Assembly: GCA_022573975.1 (NCBI GenBank)
Contig: JACZSY010000005.1
Location: 1 to 44,433 of the forward strand
Length of the DNA stretch: 44,433 nucleotides
Origin: SAR324 cluster bacterium
GTDB lineage: Bacteria > SAR324 > JACQKK01
Direction: 5' to 3'
This document shows positions 23,535 to 31,877 of this stretch, piece after piece (the stretch's first letter is position 1; each line of letters opens with the position of its first letter). The notes under the pieces were generated by a model. The model searched no databases and was not told the DNA's origin. It worked only from the letters and a program-made list of their open reading frames with translations. Made by a program: the position numbers and the translations under genes.

Positions 23535-25748
23535 TCAACGCTTTTTCTTCCCCCCCTGTTTTTTCTTCCCGCCCCATGGCGTCCAGCGCAGGGTCAACAG
23601 CCCTCTCCTTCCGGGCGGGGGAAAATTGTCTTTTTCCGCGTAGGTGACGTTCCCCAGGTTTCGCCCTTCCAGCGAGACCTGGAAGTATTGGCCGAGGGAA
23701 ACGGAGATCCCGCCGTCGTAAACCGTGAAGGGCCTCAGAAAAATTGTATTGAGGGCATCCACGTACCGTGTCCCCTTGTGGCGGACTTGCAGCCAAAGAT
23801 GCTTCCCGCCCCGCCGCCAGTCCATGGAAACCTTCCACAGCCGGTCTGGAACGCCGGGCACCCGCTTTCCATTGGTGCGGGGATCGACCGCATCGTTTTC
23901 CAGGATCACCGCCCGGGTGCGGGTCCAGGCCGCGTCCATGGAAAATTTGGACGTGAAACGCAGATTCAAGGCCGCCTCGACGCCGGTGGAACGCGTGCGC
24001 GAAACGTTCTCGAAGCGGAACAAACTTGAGCTTTCCGGAGCGGGGAGGGAAATGATGTTGTCGGTGGTGTCCTGCCGGAAATAAAGGGCCTCGCCAAAAA
24101 GCCATTTTCCCCATTCCAGGAAGATGCCCCCGTCGCGGGAAATCGAGTTCTCCGGCCGCAATGCCGGATTGGCCACCGAATCGCCGCTGAAGGCTCCCGG
24201 ATCGTGAAGTTCATAGAGGGTCGGCGGACGGTACCCGGTGGCCACGCTGCCCTTGAGGCCGAATCCTCCGTACAGCGCTTCGCTGAAGGCGGCTCTTCCG
24301 GTGGTGACGGCGTCCAACCCGGACAGGCGGTCATGGCGCAGCGCGGTTTCCAGCGTGCCGGCGTCCCGGTTGAGCGTCCAGGCGGCGTAAATGGCGTAGG
24401 TGTTCCTCTCGGCGCGGAAGGCCCGGTCGTCCAGCACCTGCCGGCTCACGGCCCCGCCGATGCGGAGCTTGGCGCGCTCCCTCCACCGCTCCCACCAGGC
24501 CTCCCCCCCGAACCGGCCGTCGTCGAAAGCGGGGTGGTTGCTTTGGTCCATGGTGGTGTTTTCGATCCGTTGGGAGGAAAGCCGCTCCAGGTGAAGCTTC
24601 CAGCCGAGGGCTTCCGGCGCCGATTCCGGATCGGTTTCGGAATCGCTCCCGCCGGAGAGCGGGATCCCGTCTTCGTACCCCAGCCGGAATCGGCGCCGTT
24701 TTTCCCGGCCGAAAGGGCGGGGGTTTTCCACCCCTCCCAAGCCTTCGCGGCGGTAAGCTTCCAGCAAAGCTGAAATTCGTCCCTCCCGCCCCCGCCGCCA
24801 GTCCAGTTCGAGCGTGGCGATGGTTTTCTCGTTGCAGCGCCGCTCGAAGTACCCTCCTCCCTGGGGCACCGAGCAGCGTTGCGCGCCGGACGGGGTGGTG
24901 TTCGTGGCCGCCGCCCCATCGGGATCGTAATAGATATACCTCCCTTTGGTTTTGCGGAAATTGAAATGAAGGCCCAGGGAGCTTTCCGGCCCTCCCCCCG
25001 CCTCCAGGGGTTGATTCCAGAAAAAATCGCTTTCGAGAAAACCGTGGCTCCCCACTGTGCCGGCCACTACCAGGACAGGCTTTTCAGGCCGCCGGGTGCG
25101 GATGATGATGACCCCCGCGGCCGCTCCCGGTCCGTAAAGCCCCGAGGCGGCCCCCCGCACCACTTCGATCGATTCCACGCGGGAGAGGGAGATGCCGGCG
25201 AGGTCCAATCCGCCGCGGCCCTGGTTTCCGCGGGCCGATGCTTCATTTTGTTCACCGCCCAACGGAAAGCCGTCCAGGAGGATCAGCACCTGATTGCTGC
25301 GGCTGCCCCGGATGGTCACCCGGGTGGGGGAGAGATCGTCGCCGCTCCGGGTCAGGCTGAGTCCGGGTATATCCTCCAGCACGTCCGCCACGGTTTTCTG
25401 GGTGTCCTTGAATTTTTCACGGGTGATCACGGTGCGGGCGCCGGCCTTGAACCGGCCGGTGAGGAAGGGAGGCGGCCGATCTGGCTCCGGGGCCGGGCGC
25501 ACCTCCGTTTCTCCCCCCTCCACCTTGAATTCCGATTCTCCCTGGTCCCGTTGCTGACCCATCGCCCGCCCGCCGGGCGCGAGCCATGCCGAAGCAAAAA
25601 CAAAGAAAATGAGACCCCACGGAATGAATCCACGCCGGGGGCCGGGGGGGGGATGCTCCGGGCCGCGCGGCCCCCGCCCGGACGGCCGCGGAAAATTCCC
25701 TTGGCGCAAACGGTGGCGGAGCCTTTGGGATGAAGCCGGTGCATTCAA
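23535..25748 (-). CDS. TonB-dependent outer-membrane receptor
   Basis: A 22-stranded barrel receptor for TonB-driven uptake. A signal segment (F-I-P-W-G-L-I-F-F-V-F-A-S-A-W-L) is followed by the plug domain with T-V-A-D-V-L-E-D-I-P-G-L, R-V-T-I-R-G-S-R-S-N-Q-V-L-I-L-L-D-G, and V-E-S-I-E-V-V-R-G-A-A-S-G-L-Y-G-P-G-A-A-A-G-V-I. The barrel includes G-Y-R-P-P-T-L-Y-E-L and ends in L-T-L-R-W-T-P-W, after which an added G-G-K-K-K-Q-G-G-K-K-K-R tail breaks the usual terminal aromatic. The start is uncertain; TTG 25748 overlaps the tonB stop (TTGA) and is used. The plug resembles BtuB/FepA types. The nearby cobalamin riboswitch makes a corrinoid a candidate ligand, by inference only. Confidence 0.88.
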   Translation of the reverse strand: MNAPASSQRLRHRLRQGNFPRPSGRGPRGPEHPPPGPRRGFIPWGLIFFVFASAWLAPGGRAMGQQRDQGESEFKVEGGETEVRPAPEPDRPPPFLTGRFKAGARTVITREKFKDTQKTVADVLEDIPGLSLTRSGDDLSPTRVTIRGSRSNQVLILLDGFPLGGEQNEASARGNQGRGGLDLAGISLSRVESIEVVRGAASGLYGPGAAAGVIIIRTRRPEKPVLVVAGTVGSHGFLESDFFWNQPLEAGGGPESSLGLHFNFRKTKGRYIYYDPDGAAATNTTPSGAQRCSVPQGGGYFERRCNEKTIATLELDWRRGREGRISALLEAYRREGLGGVENPRPFGREKRRRFRLGYEDGIPLSGGSDSETDPESAPEALGWKLHLERLSSQRIENTTMDQSNHPAFDDGRFGGEAWWERWRERAKLRIGGAVSRQVLDDRAFRAERNTYAIYAAWTLNRDAGTLETALRHDRLSGLDAVTTGRAAFSEALYGGFGLKGSVATGYRPPTLYELHDPGAFSGDSVANPALRPENSISRDGGIFLEWGKWLFGEALYFRQDTTDNIISLPAPESSSLFRFENVSRTRSTGVEAALNLRFTSKFSMDAAWTRTRAVILENDAVDPRTNGKRVPGVPDRLWKVSMDWRRGGKHLWLQVRHKGTRYVDALNTIFLRPFTVYDGGISVSLGQYFQVSLEGRNLGNVTYAEKDNFPPPGRRGLLTLRWTPWGGKKKQGGKKKR
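23538..23573. repeat. Two 18-bp tandem repeats at the 3' end of the receptor gene
   Basis: Two 18-bp units encode G-G-K-K-K-Q and G-G-K-K-K-R directly before the stop codon, on the minus strand. Confidence 0.8.
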
Positions 25749-27025
25749 GGACGGAAACGGAGGGTTTTTCGCCACAGCACGCGCACCGGCCGGCCATTCG
25801 CCCGGGGGGGGGTGAACACCGCCTTGGCATAGGCCTCCCGCGCGGCGGCCCCGAACCCCCATCCGGACGATTCGCGCACCACCACCACCCGCATCACCTT
25901 TCCGTCCGGCCCAACCAGTATCTCGAGCACCACGCTCCCCCCTCTTCCCAACCGGCGTGCCCGATCCGGGTAGAGCGGGCGGGGAAGTCCACCCAGGATC
26001 CCGAACCCCGCATCCAATGTCTCCGGACGATGGGGAGAAAACCCGGGCGGGCGGGCGCCGCCGCTTCCGCCGGAGTTACGGGCGGTGACGGCCACCGGGG
26101 AAGGGCCGGGCGCGGAGGGCTCCCGCGGCGAGGAGGAATGCGAGTCCTCCCGTTCCTCCCGGGCCGGAGGGGAGGCGGAGGCTTCGAACGAAACCCGGGC
26201 GGTTCGCAGGGCCGGAGCCGCCAGCAAGTCCGGCGAAGGTGGCGGGTTGGAGGCCGCCAGTGATATCCCATGACGGATCGACGCGGTTTCGTTCCGCGGG
26301 CGGTACGGAGGAGAGCGGAGCCGGGAGGCCTCCACTGCCGGTGGCGGTGCGTTTTCGGGTAGTGCTTTTTCGGGCGGTGTTATTTTGGGTAGTGTTTTTT
26401 CAAGCCGTGTTTTTTCGAATGCCGTTGTTTCGGTCACCGGGGCAAGAGACACCGCGGCTGGAGACATCGCGGCAAGAGACATCGCGGCAAGAGACACCGC
26501 GGCTGGAGACATCATGATTTCGGACACCGGGGTTTCGGACAGGGCGTCTCCAGGGGGAGCAGGAAGCCGGGAGGTTGGCCGGATATCCCGCACGCGTTCC
26601 GGGGCCGGTTCGGCCACGGGTGGCGCGAGGCTGGCCGCGTCCAGTTCGGGACGCTTTTGCTTGGGTGGGGTGGCGGCCCGGCGGCGGGGGCGGTGTTGGT
26701 GGAAGGCCTGTTTCGAGACGGCGCTTTTTTGTGCGGGGCGCTTTTTCCGGGCGGATCGGCCAGCGGGGGTCCGCGTGGCCCCGGGTGGCTGAGGGGGCAA
26801 CCGAACCACCTCCAGCAACACCTCCGGCGTTTCGGCGCCAAGCCGTTGGTGGCGGGCCGCCATCCATTCGACGGACGACACCATCGCCAGCCCGGCGGCG
26901 GCGCTCAGCAGCCACCGCGCCGCGGGCAACCACCGCGCCGCGGGCAACCACCGCGCCGGGGGCGCCCATCCCTTCATCCGAGCCGGGATCGCTTTTGACA
27001 TTGTCGCAAGGGTGCGGGTAAGCAT
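25745..27025 (-). CDS. tonB: TonB energy-transducing protein with long repeat-built linker
   Basis: TonB links the ExbB-ExbD motor to outer-membrane receptors. At 426 residues it is far longer than the usual 220-280. The N-terminus carries R-W-L-P-A-A repeats leading into a membrane helix at about 39-57. A long Pro/Ala/Arg-rich periplasmic linker follows, including 13 pentapeptide units at about 162-226 (S-P-A-A-V, S-L-A-A-M, then acidic L-E-K-T and P-E-K-A types). The C-terminal TonB domain (about 345-426) has L-Y-P-D-R-A-R-R-L-G-R-G-G-S-V-V-L-E-I-L-V-G-P-D-G-K-V and ends F-T-P-P-x-x-N-G-R-P-V. Its stop overlaps the receptor start; it diverges from exbB. Confidence 0.9.
   Translation of the reverse strand: MLTRTLATMSKAIPARMKGWAPPARWLPAARWLPAARWLLSAAAGLAMVSSVEWMAARHQRLGAETPEVLLEVVRLPPQPPGATRTPAGRSARKKRPAQKSAVSKQAFHQHRPRRRAATPPKQKRPELDAASLAPPVAEPAPERVRDIRPTSRLPAPPGDALSETPVSEIMMSPAAVSLAAMSLAAMSPAAVSLAPVTETTAFEKTRLEKTLPKITPPEKALPENAPPPAVEASRLRSPPYRPRNETASIRHGISLAASNPPPSPDLLAAPALRTARVSFEASASPPAREEREDSHSSSPREPSAPGPSPVAVTARNSGGSGGARPPGFSPHRPETLDAGFGILGGLPRPLYPDRARRLGRGGSVVLEILVGPDGKVMRVVVVRESSGWGFGAAAREAYAKAVFTPPRANGRPVRVLWRKTLRFRP
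26347..26541. repeat. Thirteen 15-bp tandem repeats in the tonB linker
   Basis: Thirteen consecutive 15-bp steps. The left six resemble gtgttttttcgaatg; the right seven resemble tcgcggcaagagaca, and tcgcggcaagagaca is found twice identically at 26467-26496. Each encodes five linker residues on the minus strand. Confidence 0.92.
26912..26965. repeat. Three 18-bp tandem repeats near the tonB start
   Basis: The unit ccaccgcgccgcgggcaa occurs twice exactly and once with changes. It encodes R-W-L-P-A-A on the minus strand, just before the membrane helix of TonB. Confidence 0.9.
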
Positions 27026-27047
27026 GGCCTAGCCGTGCCGGGGCAGG

Positions 27048-27095
27048 GTGCGGTTTCCTGTGCGGTTTCCCGTGCCGAATCCGGTTGCGCACCCG
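27048..27095. repeat. Four 12-bp tandem repeats between tonB and exbB
   Basis: Units gtgcggtttcct, gtgcggtttccc, gtgccgaatccg and gttgcgcacccg fill part of the 159-base divergent promoter region. Confidence 0.8.
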
Positions 27096-27184
27096 GTTGC
27101 GGACTTTGGTGGCCTGACGGGCGCGGCAACCGGCGCCGCATCCGGGGCGGGAATTCCGGGCGAACGATTTATCGAAAATTCCAC

Positions 27185-27850
27185 ATGTCTTTGATCCCCA
27201 CCCTGATCAGCGAAGGCGGCCCTTTGATGCCGCTGATTGTGTTGGCCGCCCTGGCCGGTTACGTGTTGGCCTGTGAGCGGCTGCTGGTCTGGGCGGGCTG
27301 GCATTGGCGGGACCGTCCGCTGCTCCGGGTAAACAACGGCGCCGAGCTGGCCGGGCGGTTGAAAGAGTTGGCGGCCAAGGCGGACCTCACGCCTTACCGC
27401 AGAATTTTGACTCAGGCCCTTTATGCGGCCAGGTATCCTCCGGACAAACGGGAAGCCGCCGTCCAGGCGGCGGTAATGGGGCAAATTTCCAAAGTGGAGG
27501 CGCGCATCAGCACCATCGGCTGGCTGGGTACGATTCTGCCCCTGCTGGGACTGCTGGGCACCGTGTCCGGAATGATCACCACCTTTGAGCAACTTTCGGT
27601 CACCACATCGCGCCAGGTGCTCTCGGTGGGACTCTCCGAAGCCCTGTGGACCACGGAGGTGGGATTGATCGGGGCGCTGCCCCTGTTGGCGGCGCATCAT
27701 TTGTTGAGCCGGCTCAAGGCCCGCTGGTTGAACCACCTTGAAAGGTCGTTGTCGCTGATCGCCATCACCGCGCGGGCAACGGCCGCCAAGGCGGGCGGGC
27801 GGGGAAAATCCCTCCAACCGGCGCAACCGGGGACGCGTGATGAACCTTGA
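27185..27850 (+). CDS. exbB: ExbB/TolQ-family proton-channel protein
   Basis: Inner-membrane motor subunit that, with ExbD, uses proton flow to energise TonB. The 221 residues have an N-terminal helix with P-L-I-V-L-A-A-L-A-G-Y-V-L-A-C-E-R, a cytoplasmic loop and the paired helices of the family with G-W-L-G-T-I-L-P-L-L-G-L-L-G-T-V-x-G-M-I and the A-L-W-T-T-E-V-G-L segment. The ATG at 27185 is chosen because it begins directly before the first helix. It overlaps exbD by 11 bases, which argues for coupled translation. The divergent tonB gene and the receptor show that this set serves outer-membrane uptake rather than Tol-Pal. Confidence 0.92.
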   Translation: MSLIPTLISEGGPLMPLIVLAALAGYVLACERLLVWAGWHWRDRPLLRVNNGAELAGRLKELAAKADLTPYRRILTQALYAARYPPDKREAAVQAAVMGQISKVEARISTIGWLGTILPLLGLLGTVSGMITTFEQLSVTTSRQVLSVGLSEALWTTEVGLIGALPLLAAHHLLSRLKARWLNHLERSLSLIAITARATAAKAGGRGKSLQPAQPGTRDEP

Positions 27851-28316
27851 CCGATTCCGGCGGGAGGCCGGCGCTCCCTCGGTGCCTCTCACACCCTTGA
27901 TCGACGTGCTCTTTCTCATGATCATCTTCCTGGTGCTGGGCGGCAGTTTCGACACGGTGGAAACCGTCCGCCTTCCCGAAGCCTCCGGCCAACCGGCCAC
28001 GGGAAACGCCTCCACGCTGCGGCTGGAATTGCGCCCCGATGGACGATTGTGGATGGAGGGAAAACCCCTCGCCGCCGAAGATACGATTTCCGCCATCCGG
28101 GCGCTTGGGCCGTCCGCGGTGTTGTTGCTGCCGGACCGGCAGGCGCGGGTGGGGCCGCTGATGCGGTGGTACGACCGCATCCGCAAGGCCCTCGGCATCC
28201 CGGTGCAAATCGGGGTTCGCCCGCCACGGGAAGTTTCGCCGGTTTCGCGGGGTCCGCGGAATTCTCGGGAATCTCGGGATTCTCGGGGATCTTCTGTGCG
28301 CGATCCCGGGCGCTAG
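27840..28316 (+). CDS. exbD: ExbD-family TonB motor subunit
   Basis: Forms the core of the ExbB-ExbD motor. The single helix begins P-L-T-P-L-I-D-V-L-F-L-M-I-I-F, with the essential membrane Asp at residue 22. The periplasmic part has the usual R-L-P-E-A and the A-V-L-L-L-P-D-R-Q-A-R-V-G-P-L motif. The 158 residues end in an Arg/Ser-rich tail from about 134 that contains 9-bp DNA repeats encoding S-R-E/D, a feature not typical of the family. ATG 27840 (GTG directly before it) lies inside the exbB end. The stop overlaps by 4 bases the stop of the convergent riboswitch-controlled membrane gene. Confidence 0.92.
   Translation: MNLDRFRREAGAPSVPLTPLIDVLFLMIIFLVLGGSFDTVETVRLPEASGQPATGNASTLRLELRPDGRLWMEGKPLAAEDTISAIRALGPSAVLLLPDRQARVGPLMRWYDRIRKALGIPVQIGVRPPREVSPVSRGPRNSRESRDSRGSSVRDPGR
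28262..28288. repeat. Three 9-bp tandem repeats at the exbD 3' end
   Basis: Units ttctcggga, atctcggga and ttctcgggg encode N-S-R, E-S-R, D-S-R in the ExbD tail. Confidence 0.8.
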
Positions 28317-28867
28317 CCGATGGATGGCCTGGCAGTGGAAAGCCCGGCGGGCGTCAGCTCCTTCCGCAACACCGGAAACCATCGCTCCGCCAGGGCGAAA
28401 CCCCCGAACAGCAGCACGGTATACATCACGTCGCCGGCCAGGGTGTTGCCAAAGAACGGAATGGCGGCCACGAATGCGGAGACCAGCCCCGCGCCAGTGA
28501 ACGGATAGAGACCGCCCGCCAGCCACACGCCGAAATTGGTGACCACGAAGAACACCAGCGAGGCCGATAGCGCCGCCCCCCCGATCCAAACCGGGTTCAA
28601 CCGCGAACGGATGGCCAGCCCCATGCCGGAAATGAGGAGGATGGCGGCATAAACGAAGGGCATTCCCCCATGAAAACCGATCAACAGATCGCTGAGCAGC
28701 ATCGCCGCCAGGGGCGCGCCGAAGGCGACGGCCCGGTGCTGGAAATACGCGCCGCCGAACAGGGCCATCGCGGCGATGGGGGTGAAGTTGGGGGGATGCG
28801 GCAACAATCGCGAAGCCGCGGCCGCCAATACGATGGCGGCCAGCACATACAAGCGGGATTTCATCAT
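28313..28867 (-). CDS. Small polytopic membrane protein, DUF6580-like, under cobalamin riboswitch control
   Basis: A 184-residue integral membrane protein with five or six helices. The segments N-F-T-P-I-A-A-M-A-L-F-G-G-A-Y-F, L-A-A-M-L-L-S-D-L-L-I-G, V-F-F-V-V-T-N-F-G-V-W-L-A-G-G-L-Y-P and A-A-I-P-F-F-G-N-T-L-A-G-D recall the putative transport family DUF6580, which has the size of ECF transporter S-components; that assignment is from memory. ATG 28867 follows GGAG with 7-base spacing. The leader of about 460 bases contains a cobalamin riboswitch, so the protein probably handles a corrinoid or a cobalamin precursor. Neighbouring TonB-system genes support an uptake role. Transport function is inference. 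Confidence 0.82.
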   Translation of the reverse strand: MMKSRLYVLAAIVLAAAASRLLPHPPNFTPIAAMALFGGAYFQHRAVAFGAPLAAMLLSDLLIGFHGGMPFVYAAILLISGMGLAIRSRLNPVWIGGAALSASLVFFVVTNFGVWLAGGLYPFTGAGLVSAFVAAIPFFGNTLAGDVMYTVLLFGGFALAERWFPVLRKELTPAGLSTARPSIG

Positions 28868-29134
28868 CACTTTGCTCCGGCAGTGGTTGATATCCGGTTC
28901 AATGCTCACCCGAGCCCTCATGGACGGGAAAGCGGGGCGGCGGGAGGCCGCTTCCAGCTTGGGGCGTCATGGCGGACAGGCCGCCGCCCCAGGGCCAAAT
29001 TTCGCCATGAGGCGCCAGCGCGGACTTTCCGCATTTCCTGGCGGGACCCATGGGCGGTTACCGGTGAACGGGAAAGGGCGAAATACGGGACGGATCACCA
29101 GCCCTCCCATTCCACGAGAAGCGACAGGGTAAAG

Positions 29135-29330
29135 CGGGTCGCGGGCCGGTATCCTGGCTGACAGCCTCGATCGCGCCCGGCTTCCCATCGCCGCCGGGTC
29201 TTCCTCCGGCGGAAATGGCTTCATGGGCGCGCGGGACTGATCACAGTGGCGGGTCCACGCCGGATTTTCACCGGCTTCCCGAAGCGGCCGGCATTCATCG
29301 TTTAAAATCATGCGGCCGCCCGTGACCTTC
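29135..29330 (-). promoter_or_regulatory. Cobalamin (B12) riboswitch
   Basis: Read on the minus strand, the leader has the characteristic cobalamin-aptamer blocks in order: GGGAAGCCGGTGAAAATCCGG near 29283-29263, the B12 box region GACCCGCCACTGTGATC near 29254-29238, GGAAGC in GGGAAGCCGG near 29187-29178 and AGCCAGGATACCGGCC near 29160-29145. It precedes the small membrane protein gene by about 270 bases, and that stretch can form stems such as GGGGCG with CGCCCC before the start codon. Riboswitches of this class usually shut off expression when adenosylcobalamin or a related corrinoid is bound. The edges are approximate. Confidence 0.93.
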
Positions 29331-29344
29331 AATTACGTTCCAGC

Positions 29345-29374
29345 AACTTACCGCCCATCCGGAGCCGGAGTCAA
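29345..29374 (-). promoter_or_regulatory. Possible promoter of the riboswitch transcript
   Basis: On the minus strand TTGACT (29374-29369), 18 bases, TAAGTT (29350-29345). The predicted start near 29338 is just where the aptamer begins, which fits, although the -10 box is weak. Confidence 0.45.
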
Positions 29375-29683
29375 GATGGATTCGCCCAGGGGACACCCCA
29401 GGATTAAACGGCCAGGGAGCGAAAGCCGCGATGGCCGGCACGGACAGGGAGGCCCGCGCCCACGGTTATCTTGATGAGGATTTCCGGCGCTTTCAGGGAT
29501 GATGGACACTGCTCCTTGCCCCGCCCCAGGCCCGGCGCATGAAACAAGTGACAGCTTTTCGCGATCCATGCCATGATTTAGCATCATGCGGCTGCATGGG
29601 CCATGGCTGGGCCCGGACCCAAGGCGCCCCGCAAGCGCCAGGAACACCGGGGGCGCGGCCGCATTATTGGCGGTTTGTGTTCG

Positions 29684-29735
29684 CTGCTTTTTTTCGGTGC
29701 TTTTTCGGTGCTTTCTTCTGCGCTTTCTTCTGCGC
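29684..29735. repeat. Imperfect 11/12-bp tandem repeats upstream of mnmG
   Basis: Repeated tgctttttcgg then tgcgctttcttc units, two of each kind with small length changes. They end about 35 bases before the mnmG start codon. Confidence 0.7.
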
Positions 29736-29769
29736 CCAATCGACGGCGCCTTTTTTTGGCGGAATTTCC

Positions 29770-31686
29770 ATGAGCGGAAACGGCGGGTTCAACAATAACG
29801 GTTATGACGTGATCGTGGTGGGCGCGGGGCACGCGGGATGCGAGGCGGCCCTGGCGGCGGCCCGGATGGGATGCGAAACCCTGCTGCTGACCATGTCCCT
29901 CGACACCGTGGCGCACATGCCCTGCAACCCGGCCATCGGGGGGCTGGCCAAGGGCAACCTGGTCAAGGAACTCGATGCGCTGGGCGGGGAAATGGCCATG
30001 GCCGCCGACGCCACGGGCATTCAGTTCCGGGTGCTCAACCGCTCAAAAGGCCCGGCGGTGTGGGGCAGCCGCTGCCAATCCGACATGTTCCGCTACCGGG
30101 CGCGGATGAAAGCCGCGGTGGAGGGGCAAGACCGCCTCACCCTGCGCCAGGGCGCCGTGGAGGCCCTGGAATGCGAGGGGCGCCGCGTGACCGGCCTGCG
30201 CACGGCCGATGGCGTCGAATACTCGGGACGCACCGTGATCATCACCGCCGGCACCTTCCTCAACGGGCTGATTCATGTGGGACACACCCAAACCGAGGCG
30301 GGACGGGTGGGCGAGGCGCCCTCCAAGGCGCTTCCCGCATCCATGGCCGGCCTGAAGCTGGAGCTGGGCCGGCTCAAAACCGGCACCGTCCCCCGGCTGC
30401 GCGAGGACACCATCGACTGGAGCGGCCTGGAGGAACAACGCGGGGACGATCCGATCCGCAAGTTTTCCTTCTGGGACAGCCGGGTCGAACTGCCCCAGGT
30501 CTCCTGCCATATCACCTACACCAACGGGGAAACCCACCGGGTGATCCGGGACAATCTGGAAAAATCCGCCCTCTATGGCGGGGCCATCACCGGCGTGGGG
30601 CCGCGTTATTGTCCCTCCATCGAGGACAAGGTGGTCAAGTTTCCGGACAGGGAGCGCCATCAAATTTTCCTGGAACCCACCGCGCTGGATTCGGGGGAAA
30701 TCTACCCCAACGGCCTCTCCACCAGCCTGCCCGAGGAGGTGCAACTGGCCTATCTGCGCACCATCCCGGGGCTGGAGCGGGTGGAAATCGTGCGGCCCGG
30801 CTATGCGGTGGAATACGATTACGTGCTGCCGGTGCAACTGCGCCACACCCTGGCGCTGAAGGATGTGCCCAACCTGTTCATGGCCGGGCAGATCAACGGC
30901 ACCACGGGCTACGAGGAAGCGGCCGCCCAGGGCCTGATGGCCGGCATCAACGCCGCGCTGCAGGCGCGGGGCGACCCCCCTCTGGTGCTGCGCCGCGACG
31001 AGGCTTTCATCGGCGTGCTGATCGACGACCTGATCACCAAGGGCACCGACGAGCCCTACCGCATGTTTTCCTCCCGGGCCGAATACCGCATCTCCCTGCG
31101 CGAGGACAACGCGGACCTGCGCCTGAGCGCCAGGGGGCATGCCGTGGGGCTGCTGCCAGAAGAGCGGCATCGGCGGGTGGAAGAAAAGCGGCGGCGGATT
31201 CATGCCCTCAACGCATCGCTGGAAAGCATCCACCTGACGCCCACGCCGGAAGTCAACGGCGAACTGGAGGCCCAGGGACAACCCGCCATTAAAACCGCGG
31301 CCACCGCGGCGGAACTGGTGAAACGTCCGCAAATGCGGCTGGACGACCTGCCCCGGCTGTCCTTTCTGGCCGGCCGGCTGGAGCTGGCGTCATACCCGGA
31401 GGCCGTGCGGGAGCAGGTGGAAATCGGCATCAAGTATGCCGGTTACATCCAAAGGCAGTCGGCCCAAATGGCTGTCTTCGACAGGCTGGAATCGATCCGC
31501 CTGCCCGATGAGATGACCTACCAGGGCCTGTCCGGCCTGTCCCTGGAGGTGGTGCAAAAGCTGGAGCATCACCGCCCCGCCACCCTGGCCCAGGCCAGCC
31601 GCATCAGCGGGATCACCCCGGCGGCGATCACCCTGCTGGCGGCCTATCTCAACACGGCCGCGAGAAACCGCCGCAAAGCATCCTGA
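29770..31686 (+). CDS. mnmG: tRNA uridine-5-carboxymethylaminomethyl modification enzyme MnmG
   Basis: With MnmE, MnmG (GidA) installs the cmnm5 group on wobble uridine 34 of several tRNAs using FAD, folate and glycine. The 638 residues match the family length. The N-terminal FAD motif is [12 protein letters not shown] near 16, followed by [12 protein letters not shown], the M-G-x-E-M-A-like G-G-E-M-A segment, [18 protein letters not shown], the second dinucleotide region [16 protein letters not shown] and the C-terminal [12 protein letters not shown] tRNA-binding part. ATG 29770 follows GGCGGA. The frame is open upstream but that part is unlike the family. mnmE is not adjacent. Confidence 0.97.
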   Translation: MSGNGGFNNNGYDVIVVGAGHAGCEAALAAARMGCETLLLTMSLDTVAHMPCNPAIGGLAKGNLVKELDALGGEMAMAADATGIQFRVLNRSKGPAVWGSRCQSDMFRYRARMKAAVEGQDRLTLRQGAVEALECEGRRVTGLRTADGVEYSGRTVIITAGTFLNGLIHVGHTQTEAGRVGEAPSKALPASMAGLKLELGRLKTGTVPRLREDTIDWSGLEEQRGDDPIRKFSFWDSRVELPQVSCHITYTNGETHRVIRDNLEKSALYGGAITGVGPRYCPSIEDKVVKFPDRERHQIFLEPTALDSGEIYPNGLSTSLPEEVQLAYLRTIPGLERVEIVRPGYAVEYDYVLPVQLRHTLALKDVPNLFMAGQINGTTGYEEAAAQGLMAGINAALQARGDPPLVLRRDEAFIGVLIDDLITKGTDEPYRMFSSRAEYRISLREDNADLRLSARGHAVGLLPEERHRRVEEKRRRIHALNASLESIHLTPTPEVNGELEAQGQPAIKTAATAAELVKRPQMRLDDLPRLSFLAGRLELASYPEAVREQVEIGIKYAGYIQRQSAQMAVFDRLESIRLPDEMTYQGLSGLSLEVVQKLEHHRPATLAQASRISGITPAAITLLAAYLNTAARNRRKAS

Positions 31687-31695
31687 ACGGCGCAT

Positions 31696-31728
31696 CCTTG
31701 CGTCCGGCGCCCGGTGCCGGACGCAAGG
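31696..31728 (+). terminator. mnmG: Perfect 13-bp hairpin after mnmG
   Basis: CCTTGCGTCCGGC and its exact complement GCCGGACGCAAGG are separated by 7 bases, starting 9 bases after the mnmG stop. The stem is very strong, but only GTGTGGCTTTGG follows, not a U-run, so it may block transcription weakly or protect the mRNA 3' end. Confidence 0.6.
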
Positions 31729-31792
31729 TGTGGCTTTGGCCCCAACGGCGGGCCGGGCGGGGATCGCGGGGAGGTTCAAGGCGCGGTTATTC

Positions 31793-31822
31793 TTGACTTT
31801 TTCCTCCCTTTTCCCCGATGAT
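31793..31822 (+). promoter_or_regulatory. ilvE: Probable ilvE promoter
   Basis: TTGACT (31793-31798), 18 bases, GATGAT (31817-31822). The predicted start at about 31829 lies directly before the large hairpin at 31832-31877. Confidence 0.5.
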
Positions 31823-31831
31823 TGCATCTTT

Positions 31832-31877
31832 CCCCACTGCTCCCGGAAGGCGCTTCGCCATTCCGGGAGCAGCGGGG
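31832..31877 (+). promoter_or_regulatory. Long hairpin in the ilvE leader
   Basis: CCCC, A, CTGCTCCCGGAA pairs with TTCCGGGAGCAG, C, GGGG: 16 pairs with one A/C mismatch, and the loop itself can fold (GGC with GCC). A second, smaller hairpin CCTTCC-TTGC-GGAAGG follows at 31905-31920. No U-run follows either and no leader peptide rich in Leu/Ile/Val is visible, so this is not a classical attenuator. Confidence 0.6.

Larger units (their letters stand above)
29331..29769. other. Gap between the riboswitch and mnmG
   Basis: 439 bases with no supported gene. It contains the riboswitch promoter at the left, a possible plus-strand promoter for mnmG (GTGACA at 29548-29553, 18 bases, CATGAT at 29572-29577) and a T-rich block of 11- to 12-bp repeats at about 29684-29735 directly before the mnmG ribosome site. 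Confidence 0.45.

Noticed and set aside
29539-29769. N-terminal extension of MnmG by 77 codons
   Set aside because: The region lacks family similarity, contains T-rich repeats and precedes a good start at 29770.
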